The position numbers were made by a program, and so were the translations under genes. Source: Lacinutrix himadriensis (lineage in GTDB: Bacteria > Bacteroidota > Bacteroidia > Flavobacteriales > Flavobacteriaceae). From it: a DNA stretch of 64,000 bases. Position 1 is the stretch's first letter. Each line of letters begins with the position of its first letter. Below, in pieces: positions 24,654 to 34,160 of this stretch. Location: contig NZ_LIQI01000027.1 in NCBI RefSeq assembly GCF_001418105.1, positions 124,001 to 188,000 on the forward strand, in the 5' to 3' direction. The notes below the pieces were generated by a model that saw nothing but the letters and a program-made list of their open reading frames with translations, searched no databases and had not been told where the DNA came from.

Positions 24654-27020
24654 TTAGCTAGATCTTTTCCACCATTTTTTCTTTGAAGGATCTTTACCAT
24701 AGCCATAGGTGTAGCTTCCACCTTTTTTGTGGTCTACAGCGTTTAATAAAATAGCCATATTTGGTAGGCGTTTTTCGGTGTACATGGTTTGTGCTATATG
24801 TAATTGACGTTTATCGATGTAGTTAGCTCGCACTACATACACAAACATATCTGCATACTTACTAATTAGTAGTGTATCTGTAACTAAACCAACAGCAGCG
24901 GTGTCTACAATAATGTAGTCGTACTTGTTTTTAACAGCTTCAAATAATTCTCCAACACGATCACTCATTAATAACTCAGAAGGATTAGGAGGTATAACAC
25001 CCGACGGAATTACATCTAAAAAAGGATTATCTTCTAATTTTGTTGTTACCTCACTAGCGGTAAGCTGTTTGTTGCCAATAAAATTAGTGATTCCTATGTC
25101 GTTTTTAATTTTTAAGTAGTTAGTCGCTTTTGGTACGCGAATATCTGTTTCAATTAAAAGTACTTTCTTTTCAGAAAAAGAGAGCGAAGAAGCTAGATTT
25201 ATGGAGGTGTGTGACTTTCCTTCTTGACTAGTTGTGGAGGTAACAAAAATGATTTTAGCTCTGGTTGTGATGTCTTGAAGCATAAAATCAATATTGGTTC
25301 TTACCATTCTAAAAGCCTCTGCTTTTGAAGAGTAGTCCACTTTGTCAATTAACTTTTTACGGTTATTAGATTTTGGTATATCACCTAAATAGGGTACATC
25401 TATATTCTTTTTAATATCTTTTATTGTGTGCACTTTAGAATCTAGCAATTGGAATAAATAGATTAGTCCTATTGGTAAACTAGCTCCTAAAATAAGAGCA
25501 GATAAATATATTATTGGTTTTATAGGTGAAATTGGTTTTCCGCCAGCATATCCTTTATCTACTATTTTAGCGTTAGGAGAGGAGATACCATGAGAAATCG
25601 CTGCTTCTTCACGCTTTTGAAGTAAGTATAAATAAAGGGACTCTTTTATGTTTTGTTGTCTTTGGGTGTCTCTAAACTGTCTTTCTTTTGTAGGTGTAGA
25701 ATAAATCTTACCGCTTATCTTGCTTGCTTTTTCACTTAAAGCGCTTAATGTAATTTCATTAGAGGATTTGATGTTGTTTAAGTTCTGGTTTAAATTACCT
25801 TTTAGCTCATCAATCTGATTGGTTAGATTTACAACGGTTGGGTTTTTTTCACTAGAATGCTTTAATAGTCGGTTTCTTTCTATAACAAGATCATTATGTC
25901 TTCTTGTAATTTCGCTAATGGAATTTTCAGCAATACCAATATTTGCTGGTAATAAATCGGAAGATTCACTGTTTTCATCTACGAAATCTTTCATGTAATC
26001 AATTAGCTGAATTTGATTCGTAGTGGTTACTATTTGAGATTCATTATCTCTTTCTGTTTGTAAAAAGATATTAGACTGCGTTGCTAAATCTGATAATCTG
26101 TTTCTTTTTTGAATGGTTTCTGCAGTTAAATCTACTTGACCTAGCTCTCTAGAAACAATTTCAAGTCTGCTGTTAATGAAGTCGGAAGTAATTTCTACTA
26201 CTTGCTGCTTGTCTTTAACAACATCATTATTGTAAACCTCGATTAATCTGCTTAAAAATAAGGATGCTTTTTCTCTATTGTTATTGGTGATCGATAATTT
26301 GATAATACTAGAGTATTCCTTGGTTTCAATACGTAAATCGCCTTTAAAACTTCCAATTATTTTACTGATTGGAGAAATTTGAATGGTGATATTGGATCCA
26401 ATTTTAGCTGCGTACTGTCCAAGGTTTGGGGTTATTATAATATCTCCAAATCCTGTTTTTATAGGTTGACCAAAACTATGTAATGTGCCTTGATCTTCTA
26501 TGTTCTGATCTTTTGATTTCCATATTTTTTCACCTTCTGTTATACCTTTAAGCAGGAATTGTGTTTTTGAATGTATTTTTACATTCATTATGGTGTCTGC
26601 TTGAAAAAGAACGGAGTCTGTAGCGCTAAAATTTAAATTTAATGGCGGATTAGCGTATACTTCGTGATTTTGAATTCTTCCTTCTACATAATATTGAATG
26701 TTGAATTTTAAATCTTTAACAACTTGTTCTATTAGCTCTCTGGAGCCAATAATTTCGGCTTCATCTAAAACATTATTAAGGTCTTTTTTGAATAACCCGT
26801 AATTTTGTAACGAGGAAAGCTCAGGTAGTTTCGTGCTTTGTCTTTCGTCTTTAATTTGTATAGTTGCGCTTGCTCTGTATTGATAGGTGGCGTATCTCAA
26901 ATATAAATGCGCTAAAGCTATTGCGACAATTACGCATAAGATCACTAGTTTCCATTTACTTAAGTATGGATCTACTAAATCTCTAAAATGCTCTTTTTGA
27001 TTTGCAGCGTTATTATTCAT
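24654..27020 (-). CDS. Wzc-type polysaccharide co-polymerase / tyrosine autokinase
   Basis: This 788-residue inner-membrane protein controls capsule or exopolysaccharide chain length and export. TM1 lies near residues 28-48 and TM2 near 500-521, enclosing a large periplasmic Wzz-type domain with coiled coils. The cytoplasmic BY-kinase domain has Walker A TTSQEGKSHTS, Walker A' LIETDIRVP and Walker B YDYIIVDTAAVG. The C-terminus carries a tyrosine cluster (GGSYTYGYGKD) that would be autophosphorylated in trans. It is the last gene of the locus, 12 bases after the Wza-type gene. All kinase motifs are present, so it should be active. Confidence 0.95.
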   Translation of the reverse strand: MNNNAANQKEHFRDLVDPYLSKWKLVILCVIVAIALAHLYLRYATYQYRASATIQIKDERQSTKLPELSSLQNYGLFKKDLNNVLDEAEIIGSRELIEQVVKDLKFNIQYYVEGRIQNHEVYANPPLNLNFSATDSVLFQADTIMNVKIHSKTQFLLKGITEGEKIWKSKDQNIEDQGTLHSFGQPIKTGFGDIIITPNLGQYAAKIGSNITIQISPISKIIGSFKGDLRIETKEYSSIIKLSITNNNREKASLFLSRLIEVYNNDVVKDKQQVVEITSDFINSRLEIVSRELGQVDLTAETIQKRNRLSDLATQSNIFLQTERDNESQIVTTTNQIQLIDYMKDFVDENSESSDLLPANIGIAENSISEITRRHNDLVIERNRLLKHSSEKNPTVVNLTNQIDELKGNLNQNLNNIKSSNEITLSALSEKASKISGKIYSTPTKERQFRDTQRQQNIKESLYLYLLQKREEAAISHGISSPNAKIVDKGYAGGKPISPIKPIIYLSALILGASLPIGLIYLFQLLDSKVHTIKDIKKNIDVPYLGDIPKSNNRKKLIDKVDYSSKAEAFRMVRTNIDFMLQDITTRAKIIFVTSTTSQEGKSHTSINLASSLSFSEKKVLLIETDIRVPKATNYLKIKNDIGITNFIGNKQLTASEVTTKLEDNPFLDVIPSGVIPPNPSELLMSDRVGELFEAVKNKYDYIIVDTAAVGLVTDTLLISKYADMFVYVVRANYIDKRQLHIAQTMYTEKRLPNMAILLNAVDHKKGGSYTYGYGKDPSKKKWWKRSS

Positions 27021-27031
27021 CGGTAGGCTTT

Positions 27032-27820
27032 TTAATTTACAATAATTGCAGTTAATGATACTATTACGGCAAGTGCTGAAATTACAACTGCAGTGTTTTG
27101 GTTATAAGATGAAGAGCGTACTTTAGCTTTGTTTGGCGATATATATACAACATCGTCTTGTGCTAAGTAATAGCTTTGGTTGTTTAAAACAGAAATGGAT
27201 GTTAAATCGAATTTAGAATACTGCTTTTTACCATTATTATCTCTAATAAGTAATACGTTATCTCTTCTTCCGTGAATGGTTAAATCTCCGGCATAACCTA
27301 AAGCTTCCGATAAAGATATTTTTTCGTCTTCTAGAACAAATGTTCCAGGATTACGTACTTCTCCTAATACCGTGATTGTAAAGTTTATTAGTCTAATATT
27401 TACAATTGGATTTTTTAAGTATTCTTTTAGTCTAGTTTTTAGTAATTCGGTTGCTTCTGTTCTGCCTAGGCCTCCTATTTTTATTTGTCCTAATACAGGG
27501 AATTCAATATTACCATACTTATCCACTAAATAGGTCTGCATTTTGGTGCTTCCTTGTGTTACAATTGCAGATTGGCCTTCAGATATGGTAGGAAGGTTAA
27601 ATGGTCTTGCTGCTTCTGGGTCTAATGACGAAACAATTATTGAAATTTTGTCGTTTGTTTTATAGACAACATCTGTGTTAAAGTCGATAGGTTCGTAGTT
27701 TTCAAGAGTTTCGTCTTGAAAGTAAGCGACTTCTTGTGTTGTTGCGCAAGACGCGAATAGAAAAAGGGCTAATAGCGTAGCAACAATACTAGTTTTTGGT
27801 TGGTTAAAAATTGGTTTCAT
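27032..27820 (-). CDS. Wza-type polysaccharide export lipoprotein
   Basis: This 262-residue outer-membrane export component has a signal peptide ending in FLFASC (lipobox Cys about residue 25), a polysaccharide export domain (about 45-140, with YKTNDKISIIVSSLDPEAARPFN and NIEFPVLGQIKIGG) and an SLBB-type domain with the typical ITVLGEVRNPGTF. A C-terminal hydrophobic helix (TAVVISALAVIVSLTAIIV) could act as membrane anchor or outer-membrane helix as in Wza. It lies between the dehydratase and the Wzc kinase, its functional partner in the trans-envelope channel. Confidence 0.95.
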   Translation of the reverse strand: MKPIFNQPKTSIVATLLALFLFASCATTQEVAYFQDETLENYEPIDFNTDVVYKTNDKISIIVSSLDPEAARPFNLPTISEGQSAIVTQGSTKMQTYLVDKYGNIEFPVLGQIKIGGLGRTEATELLKTRLKEYLKNPIVNIRLINFTITVLGEVRNPGTFVLEDEKISLSEALGYAGDLTIHGRRDNVLLIRDNNGKKQYSKFDLTSISVLNNQSYYLAQDDVVYISPNKAKVRSSSYNQNTAVVISALAVIVSLTAIIVN

Positions 27821-27840
27821 GATTAATAGCGTTTTTGAAT

Positions 27841-29739
27841 TTATTTTACGTTTAAAACATCGTATTTAGTATTGTTAGGGGTGTATTCTGGTACGATACC
27901 TTTTATTAAAGATACTATTTCTATATTGGATGAAGTAGAATCTAAGTTTAATAAGTTTTTAATTTTTTCTAATTGACTTTCATTTACATTTCTGCATTTG
28001 GCAATCATTATTTTTTCGTTATAGGTGGGTTTTGTGTTTTCTCCATCTATTAATAGTTCTTCGTAAATTTTCTCACCAGGTCGAAGTCCGATTATTTTAA
28101 TATCAATATCTTCTGGGTAATTTAGACCAGAAAGGGCGATCATATTCTTGGCTAAATCTATTATTTTGACTGGTTTCCCCATATCGAAAACAAAAATCTC
28201 TTCACCTAATCCCATTGCGGCTGCTTCAATTACCAATTGACTTGCTTCTGGGATGGTCATAAAATATCGTATAATATCTTTGTGGGTTACTGTTAATGGG
28301 CCTCCGTTTTCTATTTGTTTTTTAAATAAAGGAATTACAGAACCGTTAGAACCTAGTACGTTACCAAATCTCGTGATGATAAATTTTGTTTTTCCTTTTA
28401 CTATATTTTTCTGACAGAAGATGCATATTTCAGCAATTCGCTTTGTTGCACCCATAACATTTGTAGGGTTTACTGCTTTATCTGTGGATATTAATATGAA
28501 TTTTTCTGCACCATGTTTCATGGCAAGTTCTGCGGTATTATATGTGCCAAATATATTTACACTTACTGCTTCGAATGGGTTGTTCTCCATTAAAGGTACG
28601 TGTTTGTATGCAGCTGCATGAAATATAATTTCTGGTTTATAGGTGTTGAAAATTTGATCTAAACGTTGTTTGTTTCTTACGTCTGCAATAATAGTTTCAA
28701 TGTTTGTTATTTTATTTCTTTTAAGTTCTTGTTGTAAATCATATAGAGCAGATTCAGAATTATCTATAATAACTAGTTTCTTATATTTAAAGTTGCTTAG
28801 TTTTCTAACTAACTCGCTACCAATAGAGCCTGCAGCACCTGTTACTAAAAGTACTTTATTGCTGTATTCGTCTGTTAATAAAGGGTTGTCTATTCTAATT
28901 GGTTCTCTTCCTAAAAGGTCTTCAATTTTAATGTTTTTTATTTGACCAATACTTAGGTCGCCATCAATCCAGTGTTGTACGTCTGGAACAATTTTCACTT
29001 TTAAATTTAAAGCGAAGAAAGACCCTGAGATTTCTAATAAGCGATTAGAGTTTATGTTTTGAATAGATATAATTACTTCATCTATTTTGTTTTTTTCTAC
29101 AAACTCTTTATTTATTTTTTTTGGGTTATAAACATTTAGCATGTCTATTTTCTTTCCGATTTTACCTTCTTTATCGTCTAAAAAACCAAAAACCTTAATG
29201 TTGCTTTTTGCATCATTTGTAATAGCGTCATAGGTTACCATTCCCGAATTTCCGGCACCATAAATAAGTACTGTTTTTAAGCTTTCAAAATCATGAAACA
29301 GACTTCTGTACATGTGTTTAATAAAGAATTTCGCACCAATTATAAAGAAGATATTAAGCAGTAAATGAATGTATATTATAGACCCTGGGATATCAAAAAC
29401 ACTATCAAAATTATACTCTCTACTTATATAGGTTGTAATAATTAATATGGTTGCTAATATGTTTAGCCCAATAACAACGTTAACCACATCTTTTACTCCT
29501 GTAAATCGTACAACGCCTTTGTGTGAGCTAACTATTAAAAAACTAATTAATGTTGCGACGAATACAAATGGAAGTTGTTTTAAAAAGGTGTAAAAATTAA
29601 AATCTATTACAAAGTTGAATCTAATTATATACGCTATAAAGAAGGTGAGTAGTACAATGCAAGAATCAAACAGCAACACAAGCCATTTGGATGCGTATCT
29701 ATCGGTTAGTTTTCTTAATATGTCGTTATAATTAATCAA
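27841..29739 (-). CDS. UDP-HexNAc 4,6-dehydratase, membrane type (PglF/WbpM/CapD-like)
   Basis: This 632-residue enzyme probably converts UDP-GlcNAc to a UDP-4-keto-6-deoxy sugar, the first step to bacillosamine, QuiNAc or FucNAc-type residues. It has four N-terminal membrane helices (within about residues 18-130), a CoA-binding-like Rossmann domain (VLIYGAGNSGMVTYDAI) and a C-terminal SDR domain with GAAGSIGSELVRKL. The catalytic block ISTDKAVNPTNVMGATKR has Met in place of the usual SDR Tyr, normal for this family. Its start overlaps the aminotransferase stop by eight bases, which points to sequential action on the same nucleotide sugar. Confidence 0.94.
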   Translation of the reverse strand: MINYNDILRKLTDRYASKWLVLLFDSCIVLLTFFIAYIIRFNFVIDFNFYTFLKQLPFVFVATLISFLIVSSHKGVVRFTGVKDVVNVVIGLNILATILIITTYISREYNFDSVFDIPGSIIYIHLLLNIFFIIGAKFFIKHMYRSLFHDFESLKTVLIYGAGNSGMVTYDAITNDAKSNIKVFGFLDDKEGKIGKKIDMLNVYNPKKINKEFVEKNKIDEVIISIQNINSNRLLEISGSFFALNLKVKIVPDVQHWIDGDLSIGQIKNIKIEDLLGREPIRIDNPLLTDEYSNKVLLVTGAAGSIGSELVRKLSNFKYKKLVIIDNSESALYDLQQELKRNKITNIETIIADVRNKQRLDQIFNTYKPEIIFHAAAYKHVPLMENNPFEAVSVNIFGTYNTAELAMKHGAEKFILISTDKAVNPTNVMGATKRIAEICIFCQKNIVKGKTKFIITRFGNVLGSNGSVIPLFKKQIENGGPLTVTHKDIIRYFMTIPEASQLVIEAAAMGLGEEIFVFDMGKPVKIIDLAKNMIALSGLNYPEDIDIKIIGLRPGEKIYEELLIDGENTKPTYNEKIMIAKCRNVNESQLEKIKNLLNLDSTSSNIEIVSLIKGIVPEYTPNNTKYDVLNVK

Positions 29740-30874
29740 AGTGCGATATAATTAATTTCGTTATTCGATTTAAATCTGTTTCTGTAAGACTAGATCCGCT
29801 TGGTAGGCATAAGCCTTTTTCATACAAACTATTAGAAACACCGTTTAAATATGCAGGAGCGTCTTTGTATAAAGGCTGTAAATGCATTGGTTTCCAAGAG
29901 GGTCTTGCTTCAATATTGTTGTTGTTTAATAATTCTAGTAAACGATCTCTTGTTTCTTTTGTGTCTAGTAAGATGCAAGTTAACCACCTGTTAGAAGTGT
30001 ATCCTTCTGGTTCTTCTAAAAAGGTAATGGCATCCAAGTTTTGAAGCTGACTGTAATAATAGTCATGGTTTCTTCGTCTTAAAGCGACATAGCTGTCCAG
30101 AACTTTTATTTGTCCTCTACCAATTCCTGCAATGATATTAGACATTCTATAATTATAGCCAATAGTTTGGTGCTCGTATTCTATGCCGTCTTCTTTTGCT
30201 TGTGTAGCTAAAAAGATTGCTTTTTTCTTTAAAGCTTCGGTTTTGGTGATTAAAGCGCCACCACCAGAGGTTGTTATTATTTTATTTCCGTTAAACGAAA
30301 GAATAGAAAAATCGCCAAATGTGCCACATTTCTGATTATTAACCTGACTGCCAAATGCTTCCGCGCTATCTTCTACAACGGGAATGTTGTATTGATTAGA
30401 TATTGCTTGAATTTGTTTTACATTATATGGCATTCCGTATAAATTAATAGCTATAATAGCTTTTGGTTTTTTTCCTTTTTTAATTCTATCTTTTATTGTC
30501 TTTTCTAATAACAAGGGACATATGTTCCATGTTTGTTCTTCGCTATCCACTAAAATAGGTGTTGCTCCTAAATAAACCACTGGGTTTACAGATGCTACAA
30601 ACGTTTTTGTTTGGCATATAACCTCGTCACCTTGTTTAACTCCTAAAAGGGTTAATGCAAGATGAATTGCTGCGGTGCCTGAACTTAAAACCGTTGCGTT
30701 ACTGTTCTGACTTAGATATGTTTCAATATCTTTTTCAAAACCGTTTACGTTTGGTCCTAAGGGAGCGATCCAATTTAATTTAAATGCTTCTGTAATGAAT
30801 TCTTGTTCGTGTCCACTCATATGCGGTGGAGATAACCAGATTTTAGAATTCAGTTTAGATTCATTAATAGCCAT
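29732..30874 (-). CDS. DegT/DnrJ/EryC1 sugar aminotransferase (PglE-like)
   Basis: This PLP-dependent aminotransferase is likely to aminate the 4-keto sugar made by the overlapping dehydratase, giving a UDP-4-amino-4,6-dideoxy sugar. I choose the ATG at 30874 (MAINESKLNSKIWLSPPHMSG), because family members start close to the SPPHMSG block; a longer start at 30928 adds 18 unconserved residues. The PLP lysine lies in LSFNGNKIITTSGGG, and NWIAPLGPNVNGFE and GMPYNVKQI are typical of PglE. It is separated from the upstream deacetylase by a 0.5-kb gap, so it may begin a separate transcript. Confidence 0.92.
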   Translation of the reverse strand: MAINESKLNSKIWLSPPHMSGHEQEFITEAFKLNWIAPLGPNVNGFEKDIETYLSQNSNATVLSSGTAAIHLALTLLGVKQGDEVICQTKTFVASVNPVVYLGATPILVDSEEQTWNICPLLLEKTIKDRIKKGKKPKAIIAINLYGMPYNVKQIQAISNQYNIPVVEDSAEAFGSQVNNQKCGTFGDFSILSFNGNKIITTSGGGALITKTEALKKKAIFLATQAKEDGIEYEHQTIGYNYRMSNIIAGIGRGQIKVLDSYVALRRRNHDYYYSQLQNLDAITFLEEPEGYTSNRWLTCILLDTKETRDRLLELLNNNNIEARPSWKPMHLQPLYKDAPAYLNGVSNSLYEKGLCLPSGSSLTETDLNRITKLIISHFD

Positions 30875-30928
30875 ATAAATATTGTTGTTTTTAGAGTATA
30901 AATCAAAAAAATACGACAAAGAACCCAT

Positions 30929-31389
30929 TTAAACGTTCTTTGATTTAAATAATAAAGGTATTAAGTTTTATCTAGATTTAAACACGCTTTTGGGTTAATT
31001 TATTTATATAACAATAGTAATTGATTTTAATTGCTTTTTGCTAAATTAATGTGTTAGAGGGAGGTGTGTATAACTGCTTGTTATAGGTGTAGTTAAATAT
31101 ACGAAATTATGAGAATATAGTTACTTGTTTTTGTTTTTAATGAGGTTACTAGTTCGGGGTGTTCTTTATAATATATGGTTTCTTGTATTGTATTCGTTGT
31201 TTTATGAAAATAGACCATGGATGCCTAGTGCTTTTACGGTTGTTTAATGAAAGTGTTTTTTTGTTAAAACAGAGGGTTTTTGTTTTAAATATTTTCAATT
31301 TAGGACACGTTACTGCTTGGTTTTTATATTGAATTAAAAAAAGAAGTAAATAGGTTTATTGCCTTTTATATTAGTGAATTAGTGTTTTG
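30929..31389. other. 461-base gap inside the polysaccharide locus
   Basis: No convincing coding region, terminator or repeat is seen here. It is AT-rich with several long T runs on the plus strand. It is the largest break in the locus and separates the export and UDP-sugar genes from the assembly genes. An internal promoter for the aminotransferase would lie here, but no clean TAnnTTTG box on the minus strand was found. Confidence 0.5.
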
Positions 31390-32366
31390 TTATTTGTGAA
31401 ATATTCCTGTTAAGTCTGTCATGGTTTTGCTGCTGAAATTATAAGTATTATTTAGCGTGCTATAATGAATAAATAACGTTTCTAGTGCCTTGAAATTCTC
31501 CTCTGTATTTTGTCCGAAATTATGTGGATGCCACCATAGGTGATAGTTTTTTTTGTGTTTAGCGGCATGCGTCATTCCTTTTTTTATTCGCTGTATTTTT
31601 AAACCCTCTAGAAAACTTAGTTTTTTACTGTAAGGTCTTAGAAATCTACTAGATGCGATGTTTACTATCCATGATGCATTTGTAACTCATGCGTATTATG
31701 TCCAGATATATTGAGGTACGCGTCTAGTAATCTAAATATTCTATGTTTGGTGTTTCCTAGTTGTTTGGTGTCTTTGGTATTGTACATCCAGTGGTTTTCA
31801 ATCCCTCGATAGCTTAGGATGCCATGTTTTGCACAAACTTTAATGTAGCTTTCGTTTATTTGGTTTCTAGGAAAAACAATACTTTTTATAGGGATATCTT
31901 GTTGTTTCCCAATGTTTATAGTGGCTAGCAAGTCTGCTTCAAATTGTTCTTCTGTTTGTCCTGCTTCGTTGCAGTAGTAATGACAAAAAGTATGGCTTCC
32001 TATTTCGTGATTGTCATTTTGCTTAATTTGTTCTACTAATGACGTTGCGTAATGATAAGGATCTTTGGTTTCGTTGTTACCAATAGCATCATACAATCTA
32101 TACGGACTAAAATTAGCATCGCTATAACTCGGTTTCTTTTTTGGGCTATACTGAAGTAATTCTTCTTTGTTTTTTGCTAATAGAAACCCAACAGTAGCAA
32201 AGGTTAGTTTGATGTTGTAGGTGTCACTTAGTTGTAATAATCTTGGAACAATTTCGGAAACCTTTTCTAATTGTGATTTGTAACTTTCAAGCGTACGAAC
32301 ATCAAAAACACCCCAAAATAATTCGAAGTCTAAAGAGATGACTAAATGCCCTTGGTTTAGTTTCAT
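31390..32366 (-). pseudogene. Polysaccharide deacetylase (CE4-like), frameshifted
   Basis: The N-terminal frame (ATG at 32366) encodes an NodB-type deacetylase: VISLDFELFWGVFD with the metal Asp, HEIGSHTFCHYY with the HxxxH metal ligands, and VFPRNQIN. It stops at 31665. The other frame continues the family: WIVNIASSRFLRPYSKKL and then YHLWWHPHNFGQNTEEN, stop at 31390. One extra A in the run at 31679-31681 (TTT on the plus strand) would join ELQ to NASWIVNIASS in one frame of about 325 residues. Either the gene is inactivated or a base was lost in sequencing. The start overlaps the sugar transferase stop by four bases. It would de-N-acetylate a sugar of the glycan. Confidence 0.88.
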
Positions 32367-32953
32367 TTTATTATGGTTTGAAATGTCTTCAGAATAATTT
32401 TAACATCCGTAAATACCGAAGGATTAGCAATATACTTCTTGTTTAGTGCGATTTTTTTCGGCATAATATCTTCAATATAAAGCTTTTCGGGATTATCTGT
32501 ATCCTTTAAGAGTTCTGCTTCGTCTCTAAATGCAATAGAAGCATAGTCTGTAATACCTGGTTTTACTTGAAGTATTTGTAAATCATCTTTAGAATAATGA
32601 TCTACATATTTGCGAACTTCTGGTCTCGGGCCAACAAAACTCATGGTACCTTGTAAAACGTTTATGAGTTGTGGCATTTCGTCTAGCTTATATTTTCGCA
32701 GGAAATAACCAACTTTTGTTACTCTAGAATCGTTGTCACCTAGGGTTAATAGTCCTTTTTTGTCGGATCCTACAAACATGGTTCTAAATTTAAAAATCTT
32801 GAAATCTTGACTATTTTTACCAACTCTTGTTTGTCTGTAAAAAATGGAGCCTTTAGATTCTAATTGGATTAAAACAGCAATTACCACTAATATTGGTAGG
32901 AGTATTGTTAATCCTAATAGAGAAAAAAATAAATCAAATACTCTTTTTATCAT
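32363..32953 (-). CDS. Initiating sugar-phosphate transferase (PglC/WcaJ catalytic type)
   Basis: This 196-residue monotopic phosphoglycosyl transferase moves a sugar-1-phosphate from a UDP-sugar to undecaprenyl phosphate, starting glycan assembly on the inner membrane. It is the short PglC-like form: one N-terminal reentrant helix (about residues 7-29), then KFRTM, the LDEMPQLINVLQGTMSFVGPRPE block and no polytopic N-terminal half. With a PglF-like dehydratase and a PglE-like aminotransferase in the same locus, a bacillosamine-type or other 4-amino sugar is a reasonable first residue. It overlaps both neighbouring genes by four bases. Confidence 0.94.
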   Translation of the reverse strand: MIKRVFDLFFSLLGLTILLPILVVIAVLIQLESKGSIFYRQTRVGKNSQDFKIFKFRTMFVGSDKKGLLTLGDNDSRVTKVGYFLRKYKLDEMPQLINVLQGTMSFVGPRPEVRKYVDHYSKDDLQILQVKPGITDYASIAFRDEAELLKDTDNPEKLYIEDIMPKKIALNKKYIANPSVFTDVKIILKTFQTIIK

Positions 32954-34155
32954 ATTGTGGTTTCTACAGCATTTGCAATTGTGGCTACAATATAATGTAA
33001 TTCTTCTTCTGTTAACTGCGGATAAATAGGTAAAGATATTTCTGCTTTGTAATTATTAAAGGCTTTTGGATAATCTTCTATTTTATAACCATAAGATTTA
33101 AACAAAGTCAATAACGGCAATGGTTGAAAGTGTACATTGACAGCAACACCGTTTGCAGAAATCTTATCTATAATAGCATCGCGTTGTGCTTCGGAAGCAT
33201 CTTTAATTCGCAAAGCATACAAATGACAAGAAGATATTTTTTCATCGTTTTGAAAAGGCGGTAAGACTGCCCATTCTTTGGCTGCAAAATACTCTTGGTA
33301 AAATGTAAAGATTTCTTTTCGTTTTCCTAAAATAGTTTCAAAATATTCGGGTAACTGCGCTACACCAACAGCGGCAAGTAAATCTGGAAGATTCATTTTT
33401 AATCCAGGATAAATAATATCGTATCTCCAACCACCAGCTTTAGATTTTGTAAACGCATCTTTTGTTTGTCCGTTTAAAGAGAAACAACGTAAGTAGTTAT
33501 ATTCTTCTTGGTTAACAAAAGGTTTAGGTAGGTTTAAGCAAATGGCGCCACCTTCGGCAGTCGTAACATTTTTTACTGCATGAAATGAAAACACGGTTAT
33601 ATCTGTAGTTTCGCCAACAAACTTGTTTTTATATTGCGCTCCAATTGCATGAGCAGCATCTGCTATTACTACAATTCTTCCAAGCTTTTCTTGGTTTTCG
33701 TGTGTGGGTTGAAATAAATCTCTAGTATTATCTACTAAATGATTAATAGCGTCATAATCACAAGGCCAACCAGCAATGTCTACTGGGATGATGGCTTTTG
33801 TATCTTCTGTTATAGCGTTCTTAATAGCTTTTAACGAAATATTAAAATCGTCTTCAATATCCACCATTATTGGAGTTGCGCCAACATGAATAACTGCTAA
33901 AGCTGTTGCAGCATAGGTGTAAGCGGGAATAATGACTTCGTCACCTTCGCCAATACCAAACCATTTTAGGGCTAACATTAAACCAGAAGTTGCAGAGTTT
34001 ACACCAAGTGCGTTAGGCGCTTTTGTGTATTGACAAACAAGTTCTTCTAATCGTTTTACTTTTGGTCCTGTGGTAATCCATCCGGATTCTAAGGCATCTG
34101 TAACTTCTTTGATTACATTATCACTAATGTAAGGAGGAGAAAATGGGATTTTCAT
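32950..34155 (-). CDS. DegT/DnrJ/EryC1 sugar aminotransferase, second copy
   Basis: This 401-residue PLP-dependent sugar aminotransferase is distinct from the PglE-like one. The N-terminus MKIPFSPPYISDNVIKEV is typical; the PLP lysine lies in FSFHAVKNVTTAEGG, and HVGATPIMVDIEDDFNI and HFQPLPLLTLFKSYGY are family blocks. It may produce a second amino sugar or, if this gene rather than the other serves the dehydratase, the 4-amino sugar of the initiating residue. It overlaps the sugar transferase by four bases, so the two are coupled. No acetyltransferase of the PglD type lies beside it. Confidence 0.92.
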   Translation of the reverse strand: MKIPFSPPYISDNVIKEVTDALESGWITTGPKVKRLEELVCQYTKAPNALGVNSATSGLMLALKWFGIGEGDEVIIPAYTYAATALAVIHVGATPIMVDIEDDFNISLKAIKNAITEDTKAIIPVDIAGWPCDYDAINHLVDNTRDLFQPTHENQEKLGRIVVIADAAHAIGAQYKNKFVGETTDITVFSFHAVKNVTTAEGGAICLNLPKPFVNQEEYNYLRCFSLNGQTKDAFTKSKAGGWRYDIIYPGLKMNLPDLLAAVGVAQLPEYFETILGKRKEIFTFYQEYFAAKEWAVLPPFQNDEKISSCHLYALRIKDASEAQRDAIIDKISANGVAVNVHFQPLPLLTLFKSYGYKIEDYPKAFNNYKAEISLPIYPQLTEEELHYIVATIANAVETTI

Positions 34156-34160
34156 TTTCG

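Noticed and set aside
30929-31389. Hidden gene or riboswitch in the 461-base gap
   Set aside because: No reading frame with coding character, no conserved-looking stem and no terminator was found by eye.
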